From a bacterium (lineage in GTDB: Bacteria > Patescibacteriota > Microgenomatia > Levybacterales > UBA12049): a stretch of 12,397 bases of DNA. The notes under the pieces are model-generated. The model was not told the DNA's origin and did not search any database. It saw nothing but the letters and a program-made list of their open reading frames with translations. The DNA lies in assembly GCA_021813005.1 (NCBI GenBank), contig JAKAMH010000025.1:1-12397 (forward strand), read 5' to 3'. Both the position numbers and the translations under genes were made by a program. This document shows positions 1-7,095 of this stretch, one piece after another (positions within the stretch are counted from its first letter, which is position 1; the number at the start of each line of letters is the position of its first letter).

Positions 1-3000
1 TCTGCGTACCCTTCGGGAAAGCGGAAGCAGAGGCGCCAAGAGCGGCAGGCGCCGCAAAGAGAGAATCTGCCAACGTCTGAGTATCGGCAGGGTTCATCCA
101 GGAGACGTTGAGGAAGACAAGAATCTGTCCCACCTTGGCCGGATCAGCACTGTCATAGCCTTGCAGGGCTCGACCAACTATTTCTCCTGCCTTGGTTGCC
201 TTCATGCCCACGCCGGGAAGAGAAGACGAGGTAATGGGATCTCCTACACGGATAGGACCGTTTTCCGTCGTCACCTTAAGCGGGACACGGCCCACAAGCG
301 CCACCATGCGGCTTGTTTGCGGTTGATCGGCAAAGGACGAAACAATTCCGATGATCTTTTTATCATACGGCACCCGCGACCGCTCAACACGGAAGTTATT
401 GTATGTATCCGAGTCAGTCTTGGCCACATCACTCATTGAAACAATCTCTGCAGGATCAAGCCTACCCGTAAAAGGCATCGCTTCAGCATAATCAGCAGCA
501 GCAATCTGCGTGAGCGTGGTTGGGCCCTGATATTTGAGAGCACCGGCTGATACATAGAGTATGCCTTGACTGGCAACTGCAGAAGGATCAGTCACGCCAT
601 TATTGGCCAGCGCCAGAACGGGTCCCGTGGCGTTGCCAAAGCTCGTTGTCCCAATCCCCACACTGCCCGCGCTACTGAGATACATTTTCGTGGAGAGGGC
701 GTTCGTCATTGCGCCGGGTGTTTTGATTTGAAAAGCGATATTGGCACTGTAATTCCCATCATCCGTCGCCATTATCCGAAACCCGGGAGCATTACCCGTG
801 GTTGGTTCATATGGCGCAAGGTCCAGCGCCACGGCCGTGTTTGCCCCACCGCCACCAGCCACACGCAGGGTGGTACCTAGTGATCCGGTCACACTGCTGG
901 CTACTTCAAAGTTTGTCGAAGGAGTGACAGTTCCGACCCCCACGTTGCCTCCTGACAAGACAGTGAGCTTCCCATTCGCGTCAAAAAGTCCGGCAGGCGA
1001 GGTCGTACCGATACCTACGTTACCATTGGCCCCCGCATAAAGAATATTTGTAGCAGCGTTGTTACCTGTCAGGTTCAACGCGTACTGGCTGACCGATGAG
1101 GACTGCAAGTCGATTGAGAGTCCATTCGCAGACGAGTTGGTGGTGTCAAAGGCTGCCAGACTGCCTGTCCCCGCTCCCGACAGAGACAGCACACTTCCCG
1201 TAGAACTGGCGTACTGTTGATTAATATTGAGAACATTTGAGCTATCTGAGCAAGCATACCCTCCGGTAACCGTACAGTTGGACACGAGAGACGCCAGAGC
1301 TCCCGAGATAGTGATAGGGTTCCCCGTATTGACCGGGTTGATCGGAACACCGATAATTCCCCAAGTTTGACTGCTGCCAAGTGTCCACGACATGGTGGTA
1401 GTTCCTCCCGTGGGAGTTTTGCTGCTCCCGGCACCATTGGCATTCGATGAGACACGCGCATACCTCTGCGTCTGGCCGGAACCGGCGGTTATTGAGGTGC
1501 TATTTACTGTATTGTAAGCCATAAAATCAGCAATGAGTTGGTTTGAGTTTGAAGAAACGTTCACAGAGGGAGCCGTACTGCTTCCAATCGCGCTGACCGC
1601 CGTCCCATGCGGAGTAGTCTGATCAACATTGGACCAGGTGGTTACCCCCACTGAGGTTTCAATGGCTGAGCTGCTAAAATTCACCACAATGTTATATGTT
1701 CCGCTGGGTGGATTTACAAGTTCCCAGAGTGAGATATAGGTGTAGGTATTATCAATTTGCACCGGCGCTACTACCTGCGTGAGGGCAACCCCGTTATAGG
1801 TTACGCCTGTTGGATTTGTATAACCAAATACGGCGGCCAGCATATAGCGGTTGGCTCCCACTCCAGTAGTAAATGATGTGGTGATATTGGGAGAACTTGT
1901 ATAGATATTGGCTGTGGTGGAATTGTCAAATGTAACGCTGTTGGCTGTTGTATTGCTGGTGATATCCCGGGAAAGATTCAACAGGTTTCCCGAAACATCC
2001 TGCCCCTGTGTGTTAAAGGTCCCCGTCGATGACACATTTACGACGTTACCGGAAGTCAATGTATTACCTGCTAGCACTTTGAGTCCTGAACCGCTAGTCA
2101 AAGAGTTTAAGTTAAACTTCGCGCCTATCCCGGTTGTTGCGGGTGTCCCCGAAAAGACAATAGCGGCAGATGTCGAGGACGTTGCACCGAGAAGCAGGTC
2201 GTCTGTTATGTTCTTGGGCGCGACTGCCCCCAGAGCCTCCTGAAAATAAGAATTGTTGGCAACGATTGTGGCAGGGTTTGCCCAGACTGGTGCGCCGCCA
2301 CCACCGGATGTCAGAAGGTATCCCGTCGTCCCCGTGACAGTTTGCCCAACATTTCCTGCCGTATCGCCATAAAGAAGCCCTCCGTCATTGACATACTTAC
2401 TGTCCGTAATTGTCCCGTCATGCCCTATGGTAAAGACAGGCGTCCCCGCAGCGGAGGCCGTGAGAAGCGCCTGGTTGCCGGTCTCGTTAAACATCGCCAG
2501 CGCCTTGCCTGTCACGCTGCCGTTGACGTTGAGTTTGTGGGTCAATGTACTCGTCCCCACACCCAAATATCCGCCCTGTACATATGTATTTCCGGCATTC
2601 CCCGCATCCGCAATCTCAAATTCAAACTCTTCAAGATAGTCAGCCGCCGCGTTTGTGGTGGTTCCTGAAACCCCGTAAAGTCTGTAGTAACGAAAACCGC
2701 CAGAGTCCCCGGAAAGTGAGGTTGTCTCACAATAAGCAATACCGCTGCAGCTTGATATCCCTTGTAGGGCAAAACCCGAACTGAGGTCTGTCCACGCCGA
2801 CCCATCGTTGCTTCCCTGCCACTTCCAGGTACCAAAGCCATAGGTGATATATCCATAAAACTTAGCTTTTGAAATAACTTTACTCGCGCCGGCGCCAAAA
2901 TCAAATGTTATATTCAAGCCGGCCACACTTTGATTTGCGTCGGCACGGCAACTGGTATCATAGGAGCCGTTTATGATCGTATTAAGACTGGTGCACGCTG

Positions 3001-5233
3001 CAAATGTCAAATTAGAGCTCACTGTAATGCTTGCCGTTCTATCACCTGTGCCTCCACTGTTGCCGTAACTGGCGAGGCTGTTGACATCATTAATGATAAA
3101 TTGACTTGTGCCTAGTGAGGCAATAACCCCTCCGTCAGAACGTTGCCACTCCTGCAGATTGGCTGTTTGGCCTGTATATCCCTGCACCACCAGGCCCTTA
3201 TTGGTTGCTACTGTCGGAGTAAAAATGGCTGTTGCAAGACTGTCGGCTGTTACCGGGTTATTGAGGGTCAGCTCATTGCTTGGTGCAGTCGCACCGGTGC
3301 CGATACCGAGTCGTTGGTTGGTAGTATCAAGCGTGAGGAAGCTTGTTCCCGAGCTATCCGCGAAATTGATGGCCGTGGTACTATTGGAAAGCGGCAGAAT
3401 TTTTGAGCCTGCCAGTAGCGCAAGATTACCATTGCTATTAATCACGAATTTGGAGGTAAGCCCCCCGTCACCTCCCGGAGAAGTTTGGAATGTAATCGCT
3501 CCACCGTTGAGTTGGGAAATACCGGTCGACGAACCGCTAAAGACCAAGTTCCCGGATGTCGTGGCGGTACCGGCATTTGTCCCTACCCCAAAGATACGAA
3601 ACTTAGCAGAAGCAGTCGCGCTGCCGCCAATAACCAGATCATCTGTAACATTGAGCGGCGCGATCACTCCCGCATTACGCTGCCAGAAACCGGCTTGACT
3701 CCCCGTCGTGGTAATATTTCCGGTAAGCGAAATCGTCTTTGCGTAGATGTTGTTCCACTCAAGACCGGAGGATCCCAGGTCGTATGTATCCGTAGTCGTC
3801 GGCCCGATACTGCCCGCAGTTTCCAGCAAAAAGTCAGTTGGACTCGTCGTCCCAATGCCCACATTCCCGCCGGATAAGACGGTAAGTTTGCCATTCACAT
3901 CAAAAAGGCCGACGGGAGTGGAGGTGCCGATGCCCACGTTACCTGTCCCATTGGGATTAAGCAGGATGTTGCCTGTACCTGTGTAGGCTCCTGAGTTACC
4001 AAGGGTTAAAGATTGCTTCGCGGTACTCGCAATGACGCCGTCGGCGGTGATGTATGTGGCGCCGGCGGTACCGGCGGAGATGCTGGCTGTGGGTGTCCCG
4101 GAGTTAACGTTGAGGAAGGCAAATTTTGCCGAAGATGAAGAGGTTCCGCCGATCAGAAGGTCCGTCGTGCTGTTGACAGGACTGAGAGCCCCGCTTGTCA
4201 GATTCCAATACACCGTTCCTGAAAAAGTACTCGGGTTCAGCCAGGAGAGCGTGCCTGAACCATTTGTAGACAAAACATACCCGTTTGTGCCGTCCGCCCC
4301 CGGCCAGGTATAGGTAACGCCGCCAAGCTTTGTCGTCCCCGAGACAATCAGACCGCCCGTAACATCCAGCGCCGCACCCGGTGCTGTCGTCCCTATCCCG
4401 ACGTTGCCGCCGGTGTAGTAGATGTCAAGCCCTGAGGTAGTCCACTGCGTTGCACCACCCGAGGATGTAATCGTCAATTTTTTATTGGTACTGTCTGTGG
4501 TCAGTGTAATTCCTGATCCCGCGGCAAACGTCAGCGTGTCCGTATTTGATCCGGCAGCAAGCGTATTCTGTCCTGAAACCGCGATTGATTTAAAAATATT
4601 CTGAGCTGAGCCGGCATCGGAGTTACTGATCGTCAATCCATCAATTGCAATCCCCGTCCCCGCTGTCAGCGTCAGCGCGCCTGTTTGCTTTTGCAGGGAC
4701 AATACACCGGTATTGGTGAGGGTGGGATTTTGCCCCACCGTAAGCGAGAGACCATCCCCCGTTTTTAATGTATAGATGATGTTGGACGCGGTGATCCTGC
4801 CCGTACCAAGGTCAAGATTATTATTTGCCAGATTAACGCCTGAGGAGAACACTGCTTTCCCCTGTACTGTCAAACCTCCCTGGACGGTCACGTCCTTTTG
4901 AAATTCAGCATTTTTGGTGAAAAAGCTGGGTACGTTGACCTTAAAAATGAAGTCCGGGTTAAGCGTCGAGGCGCCGAGGACTGCCTGGACTCCGGCAGGA
5001 GAGAGGCTTTGGGCAAGCTCTTGGCCGGCTGCTCCTCGCAGACCAAAGAGGCCGTTCCTGAGAGTATCAGGCGTAAATAGACCAAGCTGCGTCCCAAAGA
5101 CAAGGGCACCAAATCCGACGACTGCCGAAAAACCTGACAGGAGAAGCGTCCAGAGTATGTACTTCGCGTTCTGCTGCTTGGAGAAAATGTACACTCGATC
5201 TTGCACATGCTTGCGCAGTCTGTCTCTCTTCAT
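1..5233 (-). CDS. Giant repeat-built surface fibre/adhesin protein, partial (C-terminus outside window)
   Basis: An open minus-strand frame of 1744 codons runs from ATG at 5233 to the window edge with no stop, so the 3' end is missing. The start is supported by GGCGGAG six bases upstream. The N-terminus is basic (MKRDRLRKHV), followed by one membrane segment at about residues 24-48, suggesting a cell-envelope anchor with the rest outside. The body is Gly/Ser/Thr/Asn-rich and very poor in charge. It contains many NVGIGT(T/S)(S/T)P repeats, a phage-fibre-like stretch (YDLGSSGLEWNNIYA), an F5/8-type-C-like domain at about 729-876 (WKWQGSNDGSAWTDL, then FRYYRLYGV), and a beta-rich module at about 1100-1300. 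Near residue 1578 begins a DYAEAMPF...RVPYD...IRVGDPITSSSLPGVGMKAT domain, reminiscent of the autoproteolytic domains ending phage fibres. A role in attachment is inferred, not shown. I did not recognise a named family. Confidence 0.85.
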   Translation of the reverse strand, partial: MKRDRLRKHVQDRVYIFSKQQNAKYILWTLLLSGFSAVVGFGALVFGTQLGLFTPDTLRNGLFGLRGAAGQELAQSLSPAGVQAVLGASTLNPDFIFKVNVPSFFTKNAEFQKDVTVQGGLTVQGKAVFSSGVNLANNNLDLGTGRITASNIIYTLKTGDGLSLTVGQNPTLTNTGVLSLQKQTGALTLTAGTGIAIDGLTISNSDAGSAQNIFKSIAVSGQNTLAAGSNTDTLTFAAGSGITLTTDSTNKKLTITSSGGATQWTTSGLDIYYTGGNVGIGTTAPGAALDVTGGLIVSGTTKLGGVTYTWPGADGTNGYVLSTNGSGTLSWLNPSTFSGTVYWNLTSGALSPVNSTTDLLIGGTSSSSAKFAFLNVNSGTPTASISAGTAGATYITADGVIASTAKQSLTLGNSGAYTGTGNILLNPNGTGNVGIGTSTPVGLFDVNGKLTVLSGGNVGIGTTSPTDFLLETAGSIGPTTTDTYDLGSSGLEWNNIYAKTISLTGNITTTGSQAGFWQRNAGVIAPLNVTDDLVIGGSATASAKFRIFGVGTNAGTATTSGNLVFSGSSTGISQLNGGAITFQTSPGGDGGLTSKFVINSNGNLALLAGSKILPLSNSTTAINFADSSGTSFLTLDTTNQRLGIGTGATAPSNELTLNNPVTADSLATAIFTPTVATNKGLVVQGYTGQTANLQEWQRSDGGVIASLGTSQFIINDVNSLASYGNSGGTGDRTASITVSSNLTFAACTSLNTIINGSYDTSCRADANQSVAGLNITFDFGAGASKVISKAKFYGYITYGFGTWKWQGSNDGSAWTDLSSGFALQGISSCSGIAYCETTSLSGDSGGFRYYRLYGVSGTTTNAAADYLEEFEFEIADAGNAGNTYVQGGYLGVGTSTLTHKLNVNGSVTGKALAMFNETGNQALLTASAAGTPVFTIGHDGTITDSKYVNDGGLLYGDTAGNVGQTVTGTTGYLLTSGGGGAPVWANPATIVANNSYFQEALGAVAPKNITDDLLLGATSSTSAAIVFSGTPATTGIGAKFNLNSLTSGSGLKVLAGNTLTSGNVVNVSSTGTFNTQGQDVSGNLLNLSRDITSNTTANSVTFDNSTTANIYTSSPNITTSFTTGVGANRYMLAAVFGYTNPTGVTYNGVALTQVVAPVQIDNTYTYISLWELVNPPSGTYNIVVNFSSSAIETSVGVTTWSNVDQTTPHGTAVSAIGSSTAPSVNVSSNSNQLIADFMAYNTVNSTSITAGSGQTQRYARVSSNANGAGSSKTPTGGTTTMSWTLGSSQTWGIIGVPINPVNTGNPITISGALASLVSNCTVTGGYACSDSSNVLNINQQYASSTGSVLSLSGAGTGSLAAFDTTNSSANGLSIDLQSSSVSQYALNLTGNNAATNILYAGANGNVGIGTTSPAGLFDANGKLTVLSGGNVGVGTVTPSTNFEVASSVTGSLGTTLRVAGGGGANTAVALDLAPYEPTTGNAPGFRIMATDDGNYSANIAFQIKTPGAMTNALSTKMYLSSAGSVGIGTTSFGNATGPVLALANNGVTDPSAVASQGILYVSAGALKYQGPTTLTQIAAADYAEAMPFTGRLDPAEIVSMSDVAKTDSDTYNNFRVERSRVPYDKKIIGIVSSFADQPQTSRMVALVGRVPLKVTTENGPIRVGDPITSSSLPGVGMKATKAGEIVGRALQGYDSADPAKVGQILVFLNVSWMNPADTQTLADSLFAAPAALGASASAFPKGTQ
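931..1024 (-). repeat. Internal repeat copy 2 (NVGIGT module) of the fibre gene
   Basis: This 94-bp stretch matches 3850-3943 without gaps; my hand count is 69 of 94 identical bases. It encodes residues about 1404-1435, including GLFDANGKLTVLSGGNVG. The protein is better conserved than the DNA, which suggests an old in-frame duplication kept under selection. Confidence 0.8.
2161..2226 (-). repeat. Fibre module 'P-N-(S/T)-T-x-DL(L/V)IGG', copy 3
   Basis: Encodes the APKNITDDLLLGATSSTSA version of the module described at 4121-4190. Confidence 0.65.
3601..3666 (-). repeat. Fibre module 'P-N-(S/T)-T-x-DL(L/V)IGG', copy 2
   Basis: Encodes the APLNVTDDLVIGGSATASAK version of the module described at 4121-4190. 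The DNA has diverged, but the protein motif is clear. Confidence 0.7.
3850..3943 (-). repeat. Internal repeat copy 1 (NVGIGT module) of the fibre gene
   Basis: Partner of 931-1024, in the same orientation and reading frame (the offset is a multiple of three). It encodes residues about 431-462, including GLFDVNGKLTVLSGGNVG. Looser versions of the NVGIGT motif lie near 4391-4409, 3290-3320 and 646-670. Confidence 0.8.
4121..4190 (-). repeat. Fibre module 'P-N-(S/T)-T-x-DL(L/V)IGG', copy 1
   Basis: Encodes SPVNSTTDLLIGGTSSSSAKF-like sequence. Two further copies lie at 3601-3666 (APLNVTDDLVIGGSATASAKF) and 2161-2226 (APKNITDDLLLGATSSTSA). All three are in frame and follow an aromatic-containing segment, so this is a recurring structural unit of the fibre. 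Confidence 0.7.
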
Positions 5234-5239
5234 GCCTAT

Positions 5240-5266
5240 CTCCGCCGGAAGGTGGCTTTTAGTATA
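5240..5266 (-). promoter_or_regulatory. Promoter -10 and ribosome binding site of the fibre gene
   Basis: Read on the minus strand, TATACT (plus 5261-5266) is a good -10 box, about 20 bases before GGCGGAG (plus 5240-5246). That Shine-Dalgarno-like site is six bases before the ATG at 5233. No convincing -35 box is seen at normal spacing. Confidence 0.5.
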
Positions 5267-5363
5267 GTATCCCTACCATACATTGAACCATACTGAAAAT
5301 AGTTGTGTCAATGAACTCACTCCTCCTCCGACTCGGCTCCCGGACCCCAAGGCTCTTTTCTGT

Positions 5364-5392
5364 TTGACAAGCTCTCAGGAACTCTTTAGAGT
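5364..5392 (+). promoter_or_regulatory. Promoter for the c-like fusion gene (possibly also the ATPase genes)
   Basis: TTGACA (5364-5369) is followed after exactly 17 bases by TAGAGT (5387-5392), which matches the -10 consensus at four of six positions. The expected transcript start is near 5399, leaving a leader of about 20 bases before the ATG at 5418. This supports the start at 5418 over the upstream in-frame TTG at 5283. Confidence 0.6.
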
Positions 5393-5417
5393 AGAACATG
5401 AAGATATTGTGTCTGCT

Positions 5418-6209
5418 ATGAAGCTAACTGCCCGTGCCATCCTCCCCGCCTTGTTTCTTATAGCCGGATTTACGCTCGTAACCAACTATACAGCCGTAGC
5501 CGCGTTTGCCCAGTCCGTTTCCTCAGGCATTGCGACATACATCCAGATTACCGACAAGAATGCCGGGCCCGGGAGCATCGTCCGCTTGACTGACAAAGGC
5601 TATTCGCTCGCACGCGTTCCCTATGATCCCTCAGTTTTCGGAGTTATTGTGGGTAATCCGTCAGTCTCATTTGAGAGCACCAACACACCCGATGCCAGAC
5701 CCGTCATCTCCGCAGGCAAGGTGTATGTCGATGTATCGACGATCAACGGTCAAATCAGGCAGGGAGACCTCCTTACCACCTCATCGACTCCCGGCGTCGC
5801 CCAGAAAGCGACGGAAAATGGCTACATTATCGGCACAGCGCTTGCAAGTTACTCCGCCAAAAATCCGCAGAGCATCGGCAAAATTCTTATCGTGCTTGAC
5901 ATTGGCCACAACGCCGGCTCGACGAGCGTCACCGGCAACCTCTTCAAGAATTTCAGCTCTGCTCTTCAAGCGCCTTACGTCTCGCCACTTTCAGCGCTGC
6001 GTTATTTCTTTGCTGCCGGACTTGTCATTCTTTCCTTCCTTGTGGCAGCTGGCTACTTCGGTAAGGTCTCAAACACCGGCGTTGAGGCCATCGGACGAAA
6101 CCCCCTGGCCGGCAAACTCATCCTCTTCAGTGTCGTCTTGCACCTTCTACTGGCACTTGGCATAATAAGTATAGGCGTCTTTATTGCGTACCTGATTCTT
6201 ATTTTGTAA
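5418..6209 (+). CDS. Secreted domain fused to an F-type subunit c-like hairpin lacking the ion-binding carboxylate
   Basis: 263 residues from ATG 5418. Residues 1-31 form a signal peptide (hydrophobic core, then AVAAFA before QS). Residues about 36-163 form a secreted domain with RVPYD (66-70), GQIRQGDLLTTSSTPGVAQKAT (111-132) and YIIGTALASY (136-145), resembling the domain near residue 1600 of the divergent fibre protein. A linker leads to two membrane helices, about 192-214 and 232-263, joined by GVEAIGRNPLAG. This loop closely matches the polar RNP/RQP loop of F-type subunit c, and the gene sits where atpE normally lies, just before b. With an exported N-terminus the loop would face the cytoplasm, as in a c subunit. 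However, the Glu/Asp expected 18 residues after the loop Pro (P229) is Leu247, and helix 1 lacks the GxGxGxG pattern. Ion transport is therefore doubtful. It may be a c-like ring with outer domains, or a static membrane protein. Confidence 0.75.
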   Translation: MKLTARAILPALFLIAGFTLVTNYTAVAAFAQSVSSGIATYIQITDKNAGPGSIVRLTDKGYSLARVPYDPSVFGVIVGNPSVSFESTNTPDARPVISAGKVYVDVSTINGQIRQGDLLTTSSTPGVAQKATENGYIIGTALASYSAKNPQSIGKILIVLDIGHNAGSTSVTGNLFKNFSSALQAPYVSPLSALRYFFAAGLVILSFLVAAGYFGKVSNTGVEAIGRNPLAGKLILFSVVLHLLLALGIISIGVFIAYLILIL

Positions 6210-6214
6210 GCAAC

Positions 6215-6366
6215 GTCATTCTGACCCCGCTTAGCGGGGGAAGAATCCCTGCCCGCGAGGCAAGTAGATCCTTCGCCCTGCCTGCTCGCCTCGCTGGAGC
6301 TCTAGCGAAGCCGCGTCAGACGCGGCGAAGCGGGCCTGGCCGGCAGGCAGGTACGCTCAGGATGAC
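6215..6366. repeat. GC-rich structured intergenic element with terminal inverted repeats
   Basis: The ends are imperfect inverted repeats: GTCATTCTGA (6215-6224) and TCAGGATGAC (6357-6366), with one mismatch. Inside are a CCCCGC-TTA-GCGGGG hairpin (6225-6239), a CCGCGT-CAG-ACGCGG hairpin (6311-6325), and CCTGCCTG (6277-6284) pairing with CAGGCAGG (6344-6351). It fills almost the whole gap between the fusion gene and b. It looks like a dispersed REP/MITE-type element of the kind common between genes in CPR genomes. It has no T-tract, so it is not a canonical terminator. Confidence 0.65.
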
Positions 6367-6377
6367 AGAAAAAATTT

Positions 6378-7094
6378 ATGTTTATACTGCCCTCAGTATT
6401 TATGCTGATAATTGTGACTGTTGCCATTTTGGCAATCACCTGCGCCGTGGTGACGGTTGCCTACAGCCGCTCGCTTCTCTGTCAGCGCCGCCTGCAGAGA
6501 GAGAACGAAGCACTCCGATCCAATATCCATGCGAAAGCGGGGGCACTTCTTGAAGAAGCACACCGCCACTCACTTAGTATCATTGAGGATGCCAACCAGC
6601 ACGCCCAGGACATGCTCGCCAGCACACAGGCGTACGTCGATCACTCCAATGAGGCTCTCTCCGGACGGCTGAAAGACCTGACGGACAAGCAGAAGAAACA
6701 GATTGCCGAGCGGGCTGATTCCTTGACGGTGATGTATCAGAATCTTCTTGAAAATCTCCAAAAAGAACATATCAATACATTTCGTAATGTATCAAAGGAT
6801 ATAGAGATAGACGGTAAAGAAGAACTCAATGCCTTCGCCAGGGCGGTTGAAGAAGAGACAGCCCTCTCCCAAAAAGAACTTGCGGCGCGTGTCGACGCAG
6901 CCTATAAAAAAGCAGAGCAAGAAATCGCCGAGTACAAGAAATCAGAGCTTCGGGAGTTTGACAAGCAAGTTGAAGAGGCCGTAGCGAAAGCAGCTGAGAA
7001 GATACTTGGTAAATCCCTCTCCCTCTCCGACCAGGAAGAACTCGTCGTGCGGGCCCTTGAGGAAGCACATACGCGCCTCATGAAATCTCATTAA
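6378..7094 (+). CDS. atpF: F-type ATPase subunit b-like stator stalk protein
   Basis: 238 residues. One N-terminal membrane segment at about residues 3-29 is followed by a long, strongly charged, helical and probably coiled-coil region (about 35-205). The C-terminal segment AVAKAAEKILGKSLSL (201-216) followed by ALEEAHTRL resembles the delta-contacting end of subunit b. In F-type ATPases b anchors the alpha/beta head to the membrane through delta. It is longer than the usual 155-175 residues, so the stalk may be extended. The gene ends one base before the delta start, indicating coupled translation. The start is uncertain: no strong ribosome binding site is seen, and an in-frame ATG at 6402 would remove eight residues. 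Assignment rests on architecture and gene order more than on conserved residues. Confidence 0.75.
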   Translation: MFILPSVFMLIIVTVAILAITCAVVTVAYSRSLLCQRRLQRENEALRSNIHAKAGALLEEAHRHSLSIIEDANQHAQDMLASTQAYVDHSNEALSGRLKDLTDKQKKQIAERADSLTVMYQNLLENLQKEHINTFRNVSKDIEIDGKEELNAFARAVEEETALSQKELAARVDAAYKKAEQEIAEYKKSELREFDKQVEEAVAKAAEKILGKSLSLSDQEELVVRALEEAHTRLMKSH

Positions 7095-7095
7095 T

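Noticed and set aside
3108..3698. 196-codon plus-strand frame and other plus-strand frames within 1-5233
   Set aside because: They are antisense to the continuous minus-strand fibre gene, with Pro/Val-rich translations arising from the repeats; no ribosome binding sites or motifs.
646..4409. CRISPR-like array from the regularly recurring repeats in 1-5233
   Set aside because: The repeats are diverged, unevenly spaced and in frame with one long protein; they are protein repeats, not a CRISPR array.
5283..5417. N-terminal extension of the c-like fusion from TTG 5283
   Set aside because: The extension would put about 45 non-hydrophobic residues before a clear signal peptide and would include the TTGACA/TAGAGT promoter inside the gene. 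ATG 5418 fits better.
5623..6165. 180-codon plus-strand frame within the fusion gene
   Set aside because: It is an overlapping alternative frame with a Ser/Pro/Arg-rich translation. The other frame has a signal peptide, a domain shared with the fibre and a c-like hairpin.
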